Assembly (NCBI GenBank): GCA_964484475.1
Contig: CAZAFU010000004.1
Coordinates: forward strand, 1-56,712
DNA from: Parvularcula sp964484475
GTDB taxonomy: Bacteria; Pseudomonadota; Alphaproteobacteria; Caulobacterales; Parvularculaceae
DNA: 56,712 nucleotides
Direction of reading: 5' to 3'
This document shows positions 23,619 to 32,253 of the stretch, in pieces. A model generated the notes under the pieces. That model worked only from the letters and a program-made list of their open reading frames with translations. It was not told the DNA's origin and made no database searches. The translations under genes were made by a program, and so were the position numbers. How positions within the stretch are numbered: position 1 is the stretch's first letter; each line of letters begins with the position of its first letter.

Positions 23619-26045
23619 GTGAAATCCAATGTTCCCTGGAGCGTGAAGGGCATCGACCATGACGCCCGCTCTGTGGCCAAGGAGCTGGCGCGCCAGAAGG
23701 GCATGACGCTCGGCGAATGGATGACGGCCATGATCAAGGAGAAGGGTGTCAACGCAGCTTCGGGCAGCGCCGATGGCTCCTCCGAACGGATCGTGTCGGG
23801 CGTGACCACCGACCAGCTCCGCGCCGTGGTCGATACCCTCAACCGCCTCAATGAAAGGCTCAAGCTTACCGAGAGCACCCTCGAGTCCAACGCCTCCGAG
23901 GCGCGCGCCGCCATGGGGGGCCTGAACCGCGGCCTCGAGACCATGTTCGAGCGGGTGAAGCGCCTGGAAACCGAAACCAGCACGCTGGGCGACGGCTCGG
24001 CCCTGTCCGAACGCCTCGCAAGGCTCGAGGACGCGCAGGAGAAGAACACCTGGGTCAAGAGCCTGGTCGCCCTCGAAAAGGCGCTCAGCACCCTGGTCGA
24101 ACAGGTCGAGGCCTCCCGTGAGGAGACCGAGGACCGGCTCAGGAGCAATGAAGGCCTGATCGAAGGCCTCAAGAAGAAACTCGAGGTCGAGGATGACGGC
24201 CTGCGCGAGGACGTCGCCGGGCTTCTCTCCGCGATCGAGTCCACGACCGAGCGGGTCAACAATACCGAGGACATGGTGTCCCAGGCGCTGGAAGCGGCGA
24301 AGCAAGCCTCTCAATCGAAGGACGAGACCTTCATCGAGCGGACGAGCCAGCGCCTCCAGCTCCTCGGCAACGAGATCAAGCGTACCAGCGACCAGATCCG
24401 CGTTCTCGAAAGCTCGGTGTCACGCCTCTCCGAAAAGATCGAGGCCGGCGAGGAGCGCTCGGCCGAAGGCATCTCCCGGGTCGCCCAATCCCTCGAAGCC
24501 CTCCGCCGCGAGGTCGAGGAAGGGCAGGTTTCCGAAGGCACCGAAGGCTCCGTCGCATCGGTTTCGGCCGCCGTCGAGGAAGCCGACCGCCGCGTGGGCG
24601 CTCTCGAAGGCGCGTTCTCCAACGTCGTCGCGAAGCTCGGCGGCCGGGTGACCGGCTATGACGACATCGATCCGGCAACCCCCACCGTTGTGACCAGACC
24701 GGTTTCGGACAGCGAGCCGGAAGAGGAACAGAAAAAGCAGGACGACCCGTCCCCTCTTCTCGAGGATTTCGCCGGAAGCCATGGCGAGGACGAATTCGAC
24801 CGCGTCTTCGACGATCCCCTGGCGCTTTCCGGCCCCCGCCCCCTGCCCTCGGAGGTAGACGACGACGAACCAACTGGCGGGGATGACGGTTCACCGAGGT
24901 CCTTCGCCTACCCTTCGGGCGGCGGCGGGGCAGCACTCGCCGTGCGTGAGGATGACGAGAGCTTCCCCGAAGCTCACCACTACCGCCAGGAGCCCTTGCA
25001 GGAAGAGGCCCGGACGCCCGCCCCCTCACGGGAGGAGAACCGGTTCGGCAGCTTCTTCGGCAGCGAGGGGGGCAGCGGCTTCCCCTTCGACAACCAGCAC
25101 GGCGGCACGGGCTCCGGCGGCCATGAACGCTTCGACGCAACGTCCAACAACGGCTCTTCCGCCGGCTTCACACCGAGCTGGCTGCGGGACGACGATAACG
25201 ACGCCGAGGACGGCTTCTCGCCCCGGGAAGCCAACGCGGACGGCTTTTTCCGCCGCGAACGGGAGGAAGAGCCGCGCGCCGACCGCTTCGGTTTCATCAG
25301 GTCCGTCTTCGTCAGGCCGATGGACAACAATCCGCCCCTCGGTTGGGTGGTGATCTCCCTCGTCACCGTGGTCATGGCACTCTCGGCGTGGCGCGTCCTG
25401 AACCCGCCGAACGATACGGCGCAGATCGTCAGCCAGCCCACCGACAGGGCAGCCGCTGCGCCGGAACCCGCCACCCCGGAGCGTCCCGAACCGATGGCCA
25501 TCTACGCCGCGGCCAAGGCCGAGCTTGCGAGTGCCGTTTCTCGCGAGGAGGTCGACCGCGCCGTCGCCGCTCTCACCCGTGCCGCCCGCGAAGGCTCGAT
25601 CCCCGCGCAGTACGACCTCGGGGAGCTCTATCTCGCCGGCGAAGGCGTTCCGATGGATCCGGCCCGGGCCCGCGAATGGTTCCTCGAGGCAGCGTCGGGC
25701 GGGCATGTCCGGGCCATTCACCGTCTCGCCCTTCTCGATATCGAGGGTATTGGCGGGCCGATCAGTGTCAGTGATGCCCTCGACCGCTTCCAGCAGGCCG
25801 CCAATGCCGGGCTGACCGACGCGATGTTCAACCTCGGAACCGTCTACCTGCCTTCCAACGCCTACCTCCCCGAGAACCGCCGTAGCGCGGAGAACGCCTT
25901 CTACTGGTTCACTCTGGCGGCGGCGCAGGGTGACGGGCGTGCCGAGAGCGAAGCGTCCCAGATCGGCGCGCAGCTTCCCGAAGCCGCCCGCGCCGATCTC
26001 GAGGCCCGCGTCCGGAACTGGCGTCCGGTACCGGTGGGCGAATAA
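23619..26045 (+). CDS. podJ: PodJ-like polar localization protein with Sel1 repeats
   Basis: A polarity scaffold of about 808 residues. The N-terminus VPWSVKGIDHDARSVAKELA / RQKGMTLGEWMTAMIKEKGV is the conserved PodJ-type start. Residues ~65-350 are coiled coil, followed by a disordered acidic region with FGSFFGSEGG-like low complexity. One membrane helix at about 571-592 (GWVVISLVTVVMALSAWRVL) places the rest in the periplasm, where Sel1/TPR repeats occur (AAREGSIPAQYDLGELYLAG, WFLEAASGGHVRAIHRLALL, AANAGLTDAMFNLGTVYL). The C-terminal peptidoglycan-binding domain of Caulobacter PodJ is absent. The GTG start at 23619 has GAGAGG nine bases upstream; TTG 23610 is too close to it. In Caulobacter, PodJ recruits flagellar, pilus and signalling factors to the pole. 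Confidence 0.82.
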   Translation: MKSNVPWSVKGIDHDARSVAKELARQKGMTLGEWMTAMIKEKGVNAASGSADGSSERIVSGVTTDQLRAVVDTLNRLNERLKLTESTLESNASEARAAMGGLNRGLETMFERVKRLETETSTLGDGSALSERLARLEDAQEKNTWVKSLVALEKALSTLVEQVEASREETEDRLRSNEGLIEGLKKKLEVEDDGLREDVAGLLSAIESTTERVNNTEDMVSQALEAAKQASQSKDETFIERTSQRLQLLGNEIKRTSDQIRVLESSVSRLSEKIEAGEERSAEGISRVAQSLEALRREVEEGQVSEGTEGSVASVSAAVEEADRRVGALEGAFSNVVAKLGGRVTGYDDIDPATPTVVTRPVSDSEPEEEQKKQDDPSPLLEDFAGSHGEDEFDRVFDDPLALSGPRPLPSEVDDDEPTGGDDGSPRSFAYPSGGGGAALAVREDDESFPEAHHYRQEPLQEEARTPAPSREENRFGSFFGSEGGSGFPFDNQHGGTGSGGHERFDATSNNGSSAGFTPSWLRDDDNDAEDGFSPREANADGFFRREREEEPRADRFGFIRSVFVRPMDNNPPLGWVVISLVTVVMALSAWRVLNPPNDTAQIVSQPTDRAAAAPEPATPERPEPMAIYAAAKAELASAVSREEVDRAVAALTRAAREGSIPAQYDLGELYLAGEGVPMDPARAREWFLEAASGGHVRAIHRLALLDIEGIGGPISVSDALDRFQQAANAGLTDAMFNLGTVYLPSNAYLPENRRSAENAFYWFTLAAAQGDGRAESEASQIGAQLPEAARADLEARVRNWRPVPVGE

Positions 26046-26129
26046 AGCGCCCCGCCAGGCGAAACCGGGCAGGGTTCCCCTTTCCACCGCCGGGCAAAAC
26101 GTGCACAGACCCCATCAGCAGCCTTCGGA

Positions 26130-27125
26130 ATGCCTGTCATGGCGAAGATCGCGGTTATCGGTGCCACGAGCTATGAGGGACGGCAGATGCTCCTGTCCCT
26201 CAAGGACCGGGGCATGGCCCATCAGGGTTTCGAGGAAGCGACGGTCGCAGGCGACCACGCCGGCGACATCGAGACCGTCCCCTTCGAGAACAGCGCGGCC
26301 CTGACCGAGGCTTTCCACGCCCACGGCATCACCGATGTGATCCATCTTCCGCACCGCGGAACGGTGGCGAACTCCCTGAAAGATCCGCTCGAGGCCTTCA
26401 CCGGGACCCTTCGTCCCCTGATGATCACGATGGAAGCGGTGAGGGACGCAGGCGTCGAGCGCGTCGTCCTGTCCTCCACCGCGTCGGTCTACGGCACGCC
26501 GCAGCGTATCCCTGTGAGCGAGAACGCGCCCCTGGCGCCGATCTCCCCCCTCGGGGCCGCGGCCGTGGCGGCGGAACGCCTGACCACCGATGCCTGCCGC
26601 GGCTATCAGGTACCTTTCGTCATCCTGCGCTATTTCAACGCCGCCGGCGCCGACCCCCTGGGCCGGGCGGCCCGGGCGGACGCTCCCAAGCACCTGATCA
26701 CGGCGGCGGTCCACGTCGCTCTCGGCAAGCGCGAGGGGCCGCTGATGATCTATGGCGACGACTACGGGACACCCGACGGCACGGCCATCAGGGACTACGT
26801 GCACGTGGCGGACGTCGCGACCGCCCACCTCGATGCCGTCGAACACCTCCGCCGGGGCGGGCGGCCGGTGATCCTCAACTGCGGCTACGGCGAAGGCGCC
26901 TCGGTGATGGACGTCATCCGCTCGATCGAGCGCGCCACGGGCGAGGAACTCGGAACCGAGGTCAGGGGCCGCCGCGAGGGCGATCCGCCTCAACTCATCG
27001 CCGACACGGCTCTCATCCGTTCGCTTCTTGGCTGGCGCCCGCAATATGACGACCTCGACCTCATCATCCGCACCGCCATCGACTGGGAGCGGGCCCACGG
27101 CACCGAACCCGTTGCCGCACAATAG
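26130..27125 (+). CDS. GalE-family protein with lost catalytic residues (pseudoenzyme candidate)
   Basis: A 331-residue extended short-chain dehydrogenase fold closest to UDP-glucose 4-epimerase: VVLSSTASVYGTPQRIPVSE, VILRYFNAAGADPLG and GTAIRDYVHVADVATAHLDA are intact. However, the catalytic YxxxK (E. coli SPYGKSK) reads SPLGAAA, so both Tyr and Lys are gone. The nucleotide-binding GGxGYIG motif is GATSYEG. The frame is uninterrupted and the fold conserved, so this looks like a maintained protein that cannot epimerise in the usual way; a regulatory or binding role is possible. Start may be 26139 (MAKIAV). It leads an operon with vanZ-like, kdsB and hydrolase genes. Confidence 0.8.
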   Translation: MPVMAKIAVIGATSYEGRQMLLSLKDRGMAHQGFEEATVAGDHAGDIETVPFENSAALTEAFHAHGITDVIHLPHRGTVANSLKDPLEAFTGTLRPLMITMEAVRDAGVERVVLSSTASVYGTPQRIPVSENAPLAPISPLGAAAVAAERLTTDACRGYQVPFVILRYFNAAGADPLGRAARADAPKHLITAAVHVALGKREGPLMIYGDDYGTPDGTAIRDYVHVADVATAHLDAVEHLRRGGRPVILNCGYGEGASVMDVIRSIERATGEELGTEVRGRREGDPPQLIADTALIRSLLGWRPQYDDLDLIIRTAIDWERAHGTEPVAAQ

Positions 27126-27525
27126 CCTGCGACGCCTCTTCCGGATCGCTGCGGTGGCCATGGCCGTGGCGATCGCGGTCCTTTCCCTTTCCGAGGACGG
27201 TGACAGCGTGAAACGCGGCTTCGACCTTTTCGCGTGGATCTCGAAAGTGGTAACGGGCACGGAGAAGTCGACCGACAAGTTCGCCCATCTCTTCGCCTAC
27301 GCAGCCCTGAGCGGCGCGGCCGTTCTCGGTTTTCGCAGACGCACGGGACTTCTGCTTCTCACTCTCGTGCTTCTGATGTACGGCGCGTTCCTCGAGGCGG
27401 CGCAGAGCTTCACAACGATCAGGAGCGCGTCGATGCTCGACTTCATCGCCAATGCCCTTGGGGTCGCAAGCGGAACCGTCGGCGCCCTGATTTTCCGCTT
27501 TGTTTTCCTGAGGACCCGCCCATGA
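27112..27525 (+). CDS. VanZ-like membrane protein
   Basis: A small multi-helix membrane protein of the VanZ-like family (about 137 residues from TTG 27112). The conserved HLFAYAALSG motif (usually GKxxHxxxYxxL) is seen as DKFAHLFAYAALSGAAVLGF, followed by TGLLLLTLVLLMYGAFLEAA and SMLDFIANALGVASGTVGAL (the D-x-x-A-N-x-x-G signature). VanZ proteins are linked to teicoplanin resistance in enterococci, but family members in proteobacteria have no fixed role. The start is uncertain; TTG 27112 overlaps the previous gene by 14 bases. The stop overlaps the kdsB start (ATGA). Confidence 0.75.
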   Translation: MPHNSLRRLFRIAAVAMAVAIAVLSLSEDGDSVKRGFDLFAWISKVVTGTEKSTDKFAHLFAYAALSGAAVLGFRRRTGLLLLTLVLLMYGAFLEAAQSFTTIRSASMLDFIANALGVASGTVGALIFRFVFLRTRP

Positions 27526-28274
27526 CCAGAGTGCTGATCGTCATCCCCGCCCGCTACGGCTCACAGAGGCTGGCGGGCAAGATGCTGCTCGCGGAGACCG
27601 GCAAGCCGCTGCTGCAGCACACGTGGGAACGGGCCTCGGCGGTGGGTGGCGCGGACGTGGTCATCGCGACCGATGATCCTCGCATCGAGGAAGCGGCCCG
27701 CGGGTTCGGCGCCGATGTCGAAATGACCTCCCCCGACCACCAGTCCGGCTCCACCCGTGCCGCCGAAGTCGCCGAGCGCCGCAGGGCCGACATCGTGGTC
27801 AACTGCCAGGGCGACGAGCCTGAGGTGAACCCGGCTCACATCACCCGCCTGATCGAAGGACAGAAAGAGGCGATGAGAGCGGAGCACCCGGTCTTCGCCT
27901 CCACCGTAGCCTGTCCGTTTCCCGAAGAACTCGACGCCGCCAATCCGAACACGGTGAAGGTGGTCACCACCGGCGAGGCGGCGGGCGCGATCCCACGTGC
28001 GATCTACTTCTCCCGCTCGCTCCTCCCCTTCCCGAGGACCCGCGAACACCGGCCGCTCCTCCATATCGGGCTCTACGCCTTCAGTGCCGCGACGATCCAG
28101 ACGTTCGCCTCCATGCCCCAGGGCCAGCTCGAAGTGACCGAAAGCCTCGAACAGCTCCGGATCCTCGAGGCGGGACACAGCATGGCCGTCTTCGAGGTGG
28201 ATGGCGCCTCGACCGGCATCGACACCCGCGAAGATTACGACGCCTTCGTAGCGAGGACCCTCCGTGACGCGTGA
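27522..28274 (+). CDS. kdsB: 3-deoxy-manno-octulosonate cytidylyltransferase KdsB
   Basis: KdsB activates Kdo as CMP-Kdo for lipopolysaccharide inner core. The 250-residue protein starts VLIVIPARYGSQRLAGKMLL and includes ADVVIATDDPRIEEAA, DHQSGSTRAAEVAERR, DIVVNCQGDEPEVNP, LHIGLYAFSAATIQTF and VTESLEQLRILEAGHSM, which together are diagnostic; GIDTREDYD is the C-terminal metal-site region. ATG 27522 overlaps the VanZ-like stop as ATGA, so translation is coupled. It implies a Kdo-containing LPS. Confidence 0.92.
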   Translation: MTRVLIVIPARYGSQRLAGKMLLAETGKPLLQHTWERASAVGGADVVIATDDPRIEEAARGFGADVEMTSPDHQSGSTRAAEVAERRRADIVVNCQGDEPEVNPAHITRLIEGQKEAMRAEHPVFASTVACPFPEELDAANPNTVKVVTTGEAAGAIPRAIYFSRSLLPFPRTREHRPLLHIGLYAFSAATIQTFASMPQGQLEVTESLEQLRILEAGHSMAVFEVDGASTGIDTREDYDAFVARTLRDA

Positions 28275-29103
28275 CGAGCTGGTTCACCACATCGAGAACA
28301 ACCCCGTCGGCGGCTCCCCCGAAGAGATGCGCGAAAGCTTCCGTCACCTGACCGAACCTTTCTGGAAAGGTGTCGATCAAGGCGAGCGGCTCAAGGTGCG
28401 CGGCGTCGAATGCGCTCTTTACGGACGGGCAGGACGCGGCACCGTCCTGCATTTTCACGGCGGGGGTCTCGTCTTCGGCGACCTCGATACCCACCGGGCC
28501 CTCGCGGTGAACCTCGCCGAGGCTTCGGGATGGCGTGTGATCCTCGCCCATCTCCCCCCGGCGCCCGAAACGCCGTGGGCGGAACAGAAAGCCATAGCGC
28601 TCGATCTCGCCCGGGAGATCACCTCCGTGCGCGGGCCCTTCGTTCTGTCGGGGGACAGTGCGGGCGGCTATGCCGCCTTGCAGGTCGCCCTCGAACTGCC
28701 CGAGCCCTGGGCGGGCCTTGCGCTTCTCTCACCCAACACCACGCGGGACTACGAGCTGGTGCCGAGCCGCTTCGTCAATGGCGACAGGGACGTGATGATC
28801 GATCCCGAGACCGACGACCGCCTCGCCCGTCTGGCCTTCGGCGAGGTCAGCGCCCTCGACCCTAGCCAGAACATCCACCTATGCGAACTTCAGGGCCTTC
28901 CGCCGATGTTCATCAGCGTGGGGACCGAGGAAGTCTTGCGGGACGACGCCCTGCTTCTCACCCAGACCGCAGCGTCACAGCGTGTTCCATTGACCCTGTC
29001 GGTGACCGAAGGCTTCCATCTCGAGGAGGTCTACGCCTCCACCTTCGCACCCGGCCGCAGGCGGCTTCAGCGGGCAGGAGCCTTCATCGCCGGACTTTCG
29101 TGA
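28264..29103 (+). CDS. Alpha/beta hydrolase (HSL/esterase family IV type)
   Basis: A 279-residue hydrolase with the oxyanion-hole motif HFHGGGLVFGDLDTH and the nucleophile elbow VLSGDSAGGYAAL (Ser in GDSAGG), typical of hormone-sensitive-lipase-like esterases. The acid position in the segment SVGTEEVLRDDAL is Glu/Asp-rich rather than the usual D-P-L-R-D, and the catalytic His is likely in TEGFHLEEV. Length matches the family (about 300). It overlaps kdsB by 11 bases and ends 37 bases into the convergent GGDEF/EAL gene. The natural ester substrate is unknown; the operon suggests the cell envelope. Confidence 0.82.
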   Translation: MTRDELVHHIENNPVGGSPEEMRESFRHLTEPFWKGVDQGERLKVRGVECALYGRAGRGTVLHFHGGGLVFGDLDTHRALAVNLAEASGWRVILAHLPPAPETPWAEQKAIALDLAREITSVRGPFVLSGDSAGGYAALQVALELPEPWAGLALLSPNTTRDYELVPSRFVNGDRDVMIDPETDDRLARLAFGEVSALDPSQNIHLCELQGLPPMFISVGTEEVLRDDALLLTQTAASQRVPLTLSVTEGFHLEEVYASTFAPGRRRLQRAGAFIAGLS

Positions 29104-30782
29104 TCCTCGATGATCCGGTCGGTCCATTCCGGCCTCAGGATCGCCTTGCCGATATAGAAACCCTGAAGGTAATCGACGCCCAGTGCCTTGAGGATCCGCG
29201 CATCGTTCTCGTTGTCGACCCACTCTGCGACGGTCTTCATGCCGAAGTTGCGGGCCAGGTCGATGAGCGTGCGAACGAAAAGCTGGTTCTCGCGACTTTG
29301 CGCGAGGCCGGTGATGAAGGAGCCGTCGATCTTCAGGATGTCGATGTCGAGGGCCTTCAGGTTGCGGAACGAGGTGTAGCCCGCGCCGAAGTCATCGAGC
29401 GCGAAGCGCACGCCGAGCGACTTGATTCGCGACACGAACTCCTCCGACGCCTCGATGGCATCGACGATGCGCGTTTCGGTCAGTTCCACTGTGATGCGGT
29501 CGCAAAGATGCGCGTTCGCTCTCAGATGCGCCACGTAACCATCCGCCCAGACCGGGTCCTTGACGGTTTCCCAGCTCACATTCACCGCAAGCTCGATATC
29601 CGGGTTGCGTTGCAGGGCCACCGTCGCAAGCTCCAGGACCCGCCGGTCGAGGAGGTGGATGAGGTTCAGCCGCTCCGCCGCCGCGATGAAGTTCGGGGTC
29701 GAGACCTGCTCGCCGTCCTGGTCGCGCAGGCGGATAAGGCATTCGAACTTGGTCTGCGGAGCATCGACATCGGTGACGATCGGCTGGAAGGCCACGTTGA
29801 CCCGGCGGTCGTTCAGGGCCGTCAGGATCAGGTCGGACGTCTCGACATCCCTGTGACGAAGCGAGACCGGATCGGTCATCACCGTGTAGGTCGACCAGTT
29901 CGACGGGCCGGACTGCCGGGCCTGGTCGAGGGCGGCTTCGGCCCGGGCAATCGCCATGTCGGGGCTGTCGATATCGTGCCCGAGCGGCACGGCGCCGAGA
30001 CTGATCGAGACCTGGATCGCAGCGCCTCTCGTGCTGACGGGTTCTGAACGGACGAAATTGAGAAGGCCCATGGCCCGCTCGCGCACCGCTTCGGGGGTGG
30101 CATCAGGCGCGATCACGCCGAACTTGGTCCCTGCGATGCGCCCGCAGATCACCTCCGGGCCGAGGCATTCGGCCAGCCTCCCGGCCACGGCCTTGATCAC
30201 GTCGTCGGCGGCATCGAAGCCGAAGCTCACATTGATCCCGCCGATATTGTCGATCCCCACCATGTAGAAGGTGGAGGTTTTCGCGCGCTCCTCCTCGAGG
30301 ATGACCTGGGTGAGCGCACGCTTCGTTCGCGAGCGGTTCAGGTGTCCGGTGAGCTCGTCATAGGCGGCAAGATAGGTGAGCTGTTCTTCGCGGCTCTTCT
30401 GCGCGTCGATGCGCCGGATGATGCCGACCAGACGCTCCCCGTTCCCGGACCTCATCCAGGAGCCGCACTCCTCGAACCAGCGCACAGCGCCTTCTTCGGT
30501 CTCGGCCCGAAACTGCACCGAATAGGCGCGATGCTCCGAACGCGCGGCAAGGACCTCAGCCGTCCGCGCCGTGGCATCGTCGGGCGCCACCGCGGCGATC
30601 ACCGCGTCGTAGAGGCTGTCGTGGTCAGCGCGCGGAACGCCGAGAATATCGGCCGCCGCCCTCTCGTCCGCCCATTGCACGGCGTTGCTCTTCGGATCGT
30701 ATTCGAACATCACCTGCCCTGCCGCTTCGAGGGCGCAGCAGAGCGTGTCCGGACCAACCGCGGTAAGGGATTTGGATGTCAT
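29067..30782 (-). CDS. PAS-GGDEF-EAL protein; probable c-di-GMP phosphodiesterase with dead cyclase domain
   Basis: A 571-residue signalling protein. A PAS-like sensor occupies about residues 15-130 (MFEYDPKSNAVQWADERAA), then a GGDEF domain (~135-300) in which the active site is AGTKF in place of GGDEF, so it is probably inactive as cyclase. The EAL domain (~315-560) has ECLIR (satisfying ExLxR), VNVSWET, ELTETR, LDDFGAGYTSF, ILKIDGSFITG and YLQGFYIGK; the metal-binding residues seem retained, so it likely hydrolyses c-di-GMP. No membrane segment. An inverted repeat lies upstream at 30861-30876. In this flagellated lineage it likely tunes motility or surface behaviour. Confidence 0.88.
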   Translation of the reverse strand: MTSKSLTAVGPDTLCCALEAAGQVMFEYDPKSNAVQWADERAAADILGVPRADHDSLYDAVIAAVAPDDATARTAEVLAARSEHRAYSVQFRAETEEGAVRWFEECGSWMRSGNGERLVGIIRRIDAQKSREEQLTYLAAYDELTGHLNRSRTKRALTQVILEEERAKTSTFYMVGIDNIGGINVSFGFDAADDVIKAVAGRLAECLGPEVICGRIAGTKFGVIAPDATPEAVRERAMGLLNFVRSEPVSTRGAAIQVSISLGAVPLGHDIDSPDMAIARAEAALDQARQSGPSNWSTYTVMTDPVSLRHRDVETSDLILTALNDRRVNVAFQPIVTDVDAPQTKFECLIRLRDQDGEQVSTPNFIAAAERLNLIHLLDRRVLELATVALQRNPDIELAVNVSWETVKDPVWADGYVAHLRANAHLCDRITVELTETRIVDAIEASEEFVSRIKSLGVRFALDDFGAGYTSFRNLKALDIDILKIDGSFITGLAQSRENQLFVRTLIDLARNFGMKTVAEWVDNENDARILKALGVDYLQGFYIGKAILRPEWTDRIIEDHESPAMKAPAR

Positions 30783-30860
30783 ACGAACTCTTTGGCCTGC
30801 GGCATCCGCCGGGGAACGCGGACGTCCGCCAAGCCTTACAAGTTCGGAATGAAGAAACGT

Positions 30861-30876
30861 TGAAACGAAAGTTTCA
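30861..30876 (-). repeat. Perfect inverted repeat TGAAAC-GAAA-GTTTCA upstream of the EAL gene
   Basis: 6-bp arms with a 4-base spacer, 79-94 bases upstream of the GGDEF/EAL start, inside the minus-strand intergenic region. It could be an operator or a small RNA hairpin with a GAAA tetraloop; no T-run follows, so it is unlikely to be a terminator. Confidence 0.35.
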
Positions 30877-30895
30877 CCGGGGTTGAGAACAGGAC

Positions 30896-31297
30896 CTAAC
30901 TCAAGCCGCCAACACCGAAATCCCGCCGCGCAGCCAGGGTCGTGACGATGAAACCGGCCATGAAATCGAGGCAGGTCATCAAGGTCAGGAGGAAGAAGGC
31001 CGAAGTTCCGAATCTTGGCGCGATGACGAACGCAAGAAGGCAGACGATGAAGAGGAGCGCCGAGAAGGCGTGGTTCAGGATCGAATCGGTTCCGGTCTTT
31101 GTCGACCGGAGCACCTCGATGAACAGAAGCAGAAGGGAGAAGGCGAGGAAAAGGTCGCCGCCGGTGATCAACCAGTTCTCACCGGAGATCATCTCGATCG
31201 TCATGACCTGCGTGACGGTCCATTCCGACCCGCCAGCAAAGGAAAGGACGGTGTAGAGCACCAGGCTCAGCGTCAGTAGCGGAAAAATCGTGAACAT
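30896..31297 (-). CDS. Four-helix membrane protein next to sugar-transfer genes
   Basis: A 133-residue hydrophobic protein of no recognised family. Four predicted helices: MFTIFPLLTLSLVLYTVLSF, NWLITGGDLFLAFSLLLLFI, AFSALLFIVCLLAFVIAP and FFLLTLMTCLDFMAGFIVTT, with short polar loops. The 47 codons upstream of ATG 31297 are in frame but hydrophilic and would overlap the glycosyltransferase gene, so they are excluded. Proximity to the GT2 and ArnT-like genes suggests it belongs to the same lipid-linked sugar system, but this is context only. Confidence 0.6.
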   Translation of the reverse strand: MFTIFPLLTLSLVLYTVLSFAGGSEWTVTQVMTIEMISGENWLITGGDLFLAFSLLLLFIEVLRSTKTGTDSILNHAFSALLFIVCLLAFVIAPRFGTSAFFLLTLMTCLDFMAGFIVTTLAARRDFGVGGLS

Positions 31298-31383
31298 AGA
31301 AAAACCCTGAGAAGGACGCTTCCCCTTCGCCGCACCGGCAATTCCGAGCGCCGCCAGCGGCGCAACAGCATTGTCGACGTCCC

Positions 31384-32163
31384 TCACCCCTCGAACTCCT
31401 CGACCCTGTCTGGCGATGTTGCCCGAGACTGGAGCCAAAGGACACCCAAAACATCACGAACAGCAACCGCCGCCCTTTGCAGGTTGGTATAGTTCGACTG
31501 TCCCACAACCCTTTCGCGGTGCGCAACCGGGACATATTCCACCTCGAACCCCTCCCGGGTCATCAGGATCGGAAGGTAGCGGTGCTGGTGATCGAAAAAG
31601 GGAAGCCTGAGATAGGCCTCACGCCGGAAAGCCTTGAGGCCGCAGCCCGTGTCCTCGCAGTCGTCGCGCAGGATCCGCCGCCGGAACCAGGTGGCGACCC
31701 GCGCCGCGAAAAGCTTGCGGGTGCTGTCCTTGCGGCCCTGGCGGATGCCACCAACCATCATGAGGGAAGGAGGTGCGTCGCTCCGCTCGAGTTTCTCGAC
31801 GAGTGACGGGATATCCGAGGGCACGTTCTGCCGGTCGCCATCGAGAGTGACGATGATGTCCCCCCGCGCGGCCAGGACCCCGGTCCGCAGGGCCCTGCTC
31901 TGTCCTGCGCCTTGCGCATGGCGCAGCGGCCGGAGCTCTTCGACCTCGCGCTTGAGGGCCTTGAGGATGTCGTAGCCTCCGTCGGTGGAGCCGTCATCGA
32001 CGATGATGATCTCGAAGGAATAGGCCGAAAGCGCTTCGCGGATCTCCCCGACCAGTGGTCTCAGGTTGCCCTCTTCGTTACGTGCGGGGACGACCACCGA
32101 CAAGGACGGCTCGGTCGGACGCGGCGGCATGGCGAGAAGGCAGGCAGGCAGAGGGGAACTCAT
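31384..32163 (-). CDS. GT2-family (dolichyl-phosphate-mannose-synthase-like) glycosyltransferase
   Basis: A GT-A-fold family 2 transferase of about 259 residues. SLSVVVPARNEEGNLRPLV opens the domain, FEIIIVDDGSTDGGYDIL carries the nucleotide-sugar Asp pair, and GDIIVTLDGDRQNVPSDIP supplies the DxD-like metal site (DGD). RREAYLRLPFFDHQHRYLPI and ERVVGQSNYTNL match the DPM1/ArnC-like subgroup that loads a sugar onto polyprenyl phosphate. No C-terminal membrane helices. The frame extends to 32310, but those residues look non-coding; ATG 32163 is preferred. Divergent from the ArnT-like gene with 90 bases between. Confidence 0.85.
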   Translation of the reverse strand: MSSPLPACLLAMPPRPTEPSLSVVVPARNEEGNLRPLVGEIREALSAYSFEIIIVDDGSTDGGYDILKALKREVEELRPLRHAQGAGQSRALRTGVLAARGDIIVTLDGDRQNVPSDIPSLVEKLERSDAPPSLMMVGGIRQGRKDSTRKLFAARVATWFRRRILRDDCEDTGCGLKAFRREAYLRLPFFDHQHRYLPILMTREGFEVEYVPVAHRERVVGQSNYTNLQRAAVAVRDVLGVLWLQSRATSPDRVEEFEG

Positions 32164-32253
32164 GACGGCTCTGAACCACGGCTTTTGCGCCTTGGCGAGG
32201 AAAAACGGGCGGGTGGTGGCGATCGCCCGCGGCATCGCATAGAGCCCGGCGCG

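Noticed and set aside
23400..23620. Possible chimeric join near 23.5 kb
   Set aside because: Base composition and gene style look similar on both sides, there are no N bases, and the intergenic region has ordinary promoter-like content.
27522..28274. KdsB as a possible dead enzyme because SGTE/DR reads SGSTR
   Set aside because: QGDEP, the HIGLY segment and the LEQLR/GIDT segments are all normal, and E. coli KdsB also lacks a strict SGTDR.
29067..30782. EAL domain as inactive because the motif reads ECL
   Set aside because: The required pattern is ExLxR, which ECLIR satisfies, and the other metal ligands appear present.
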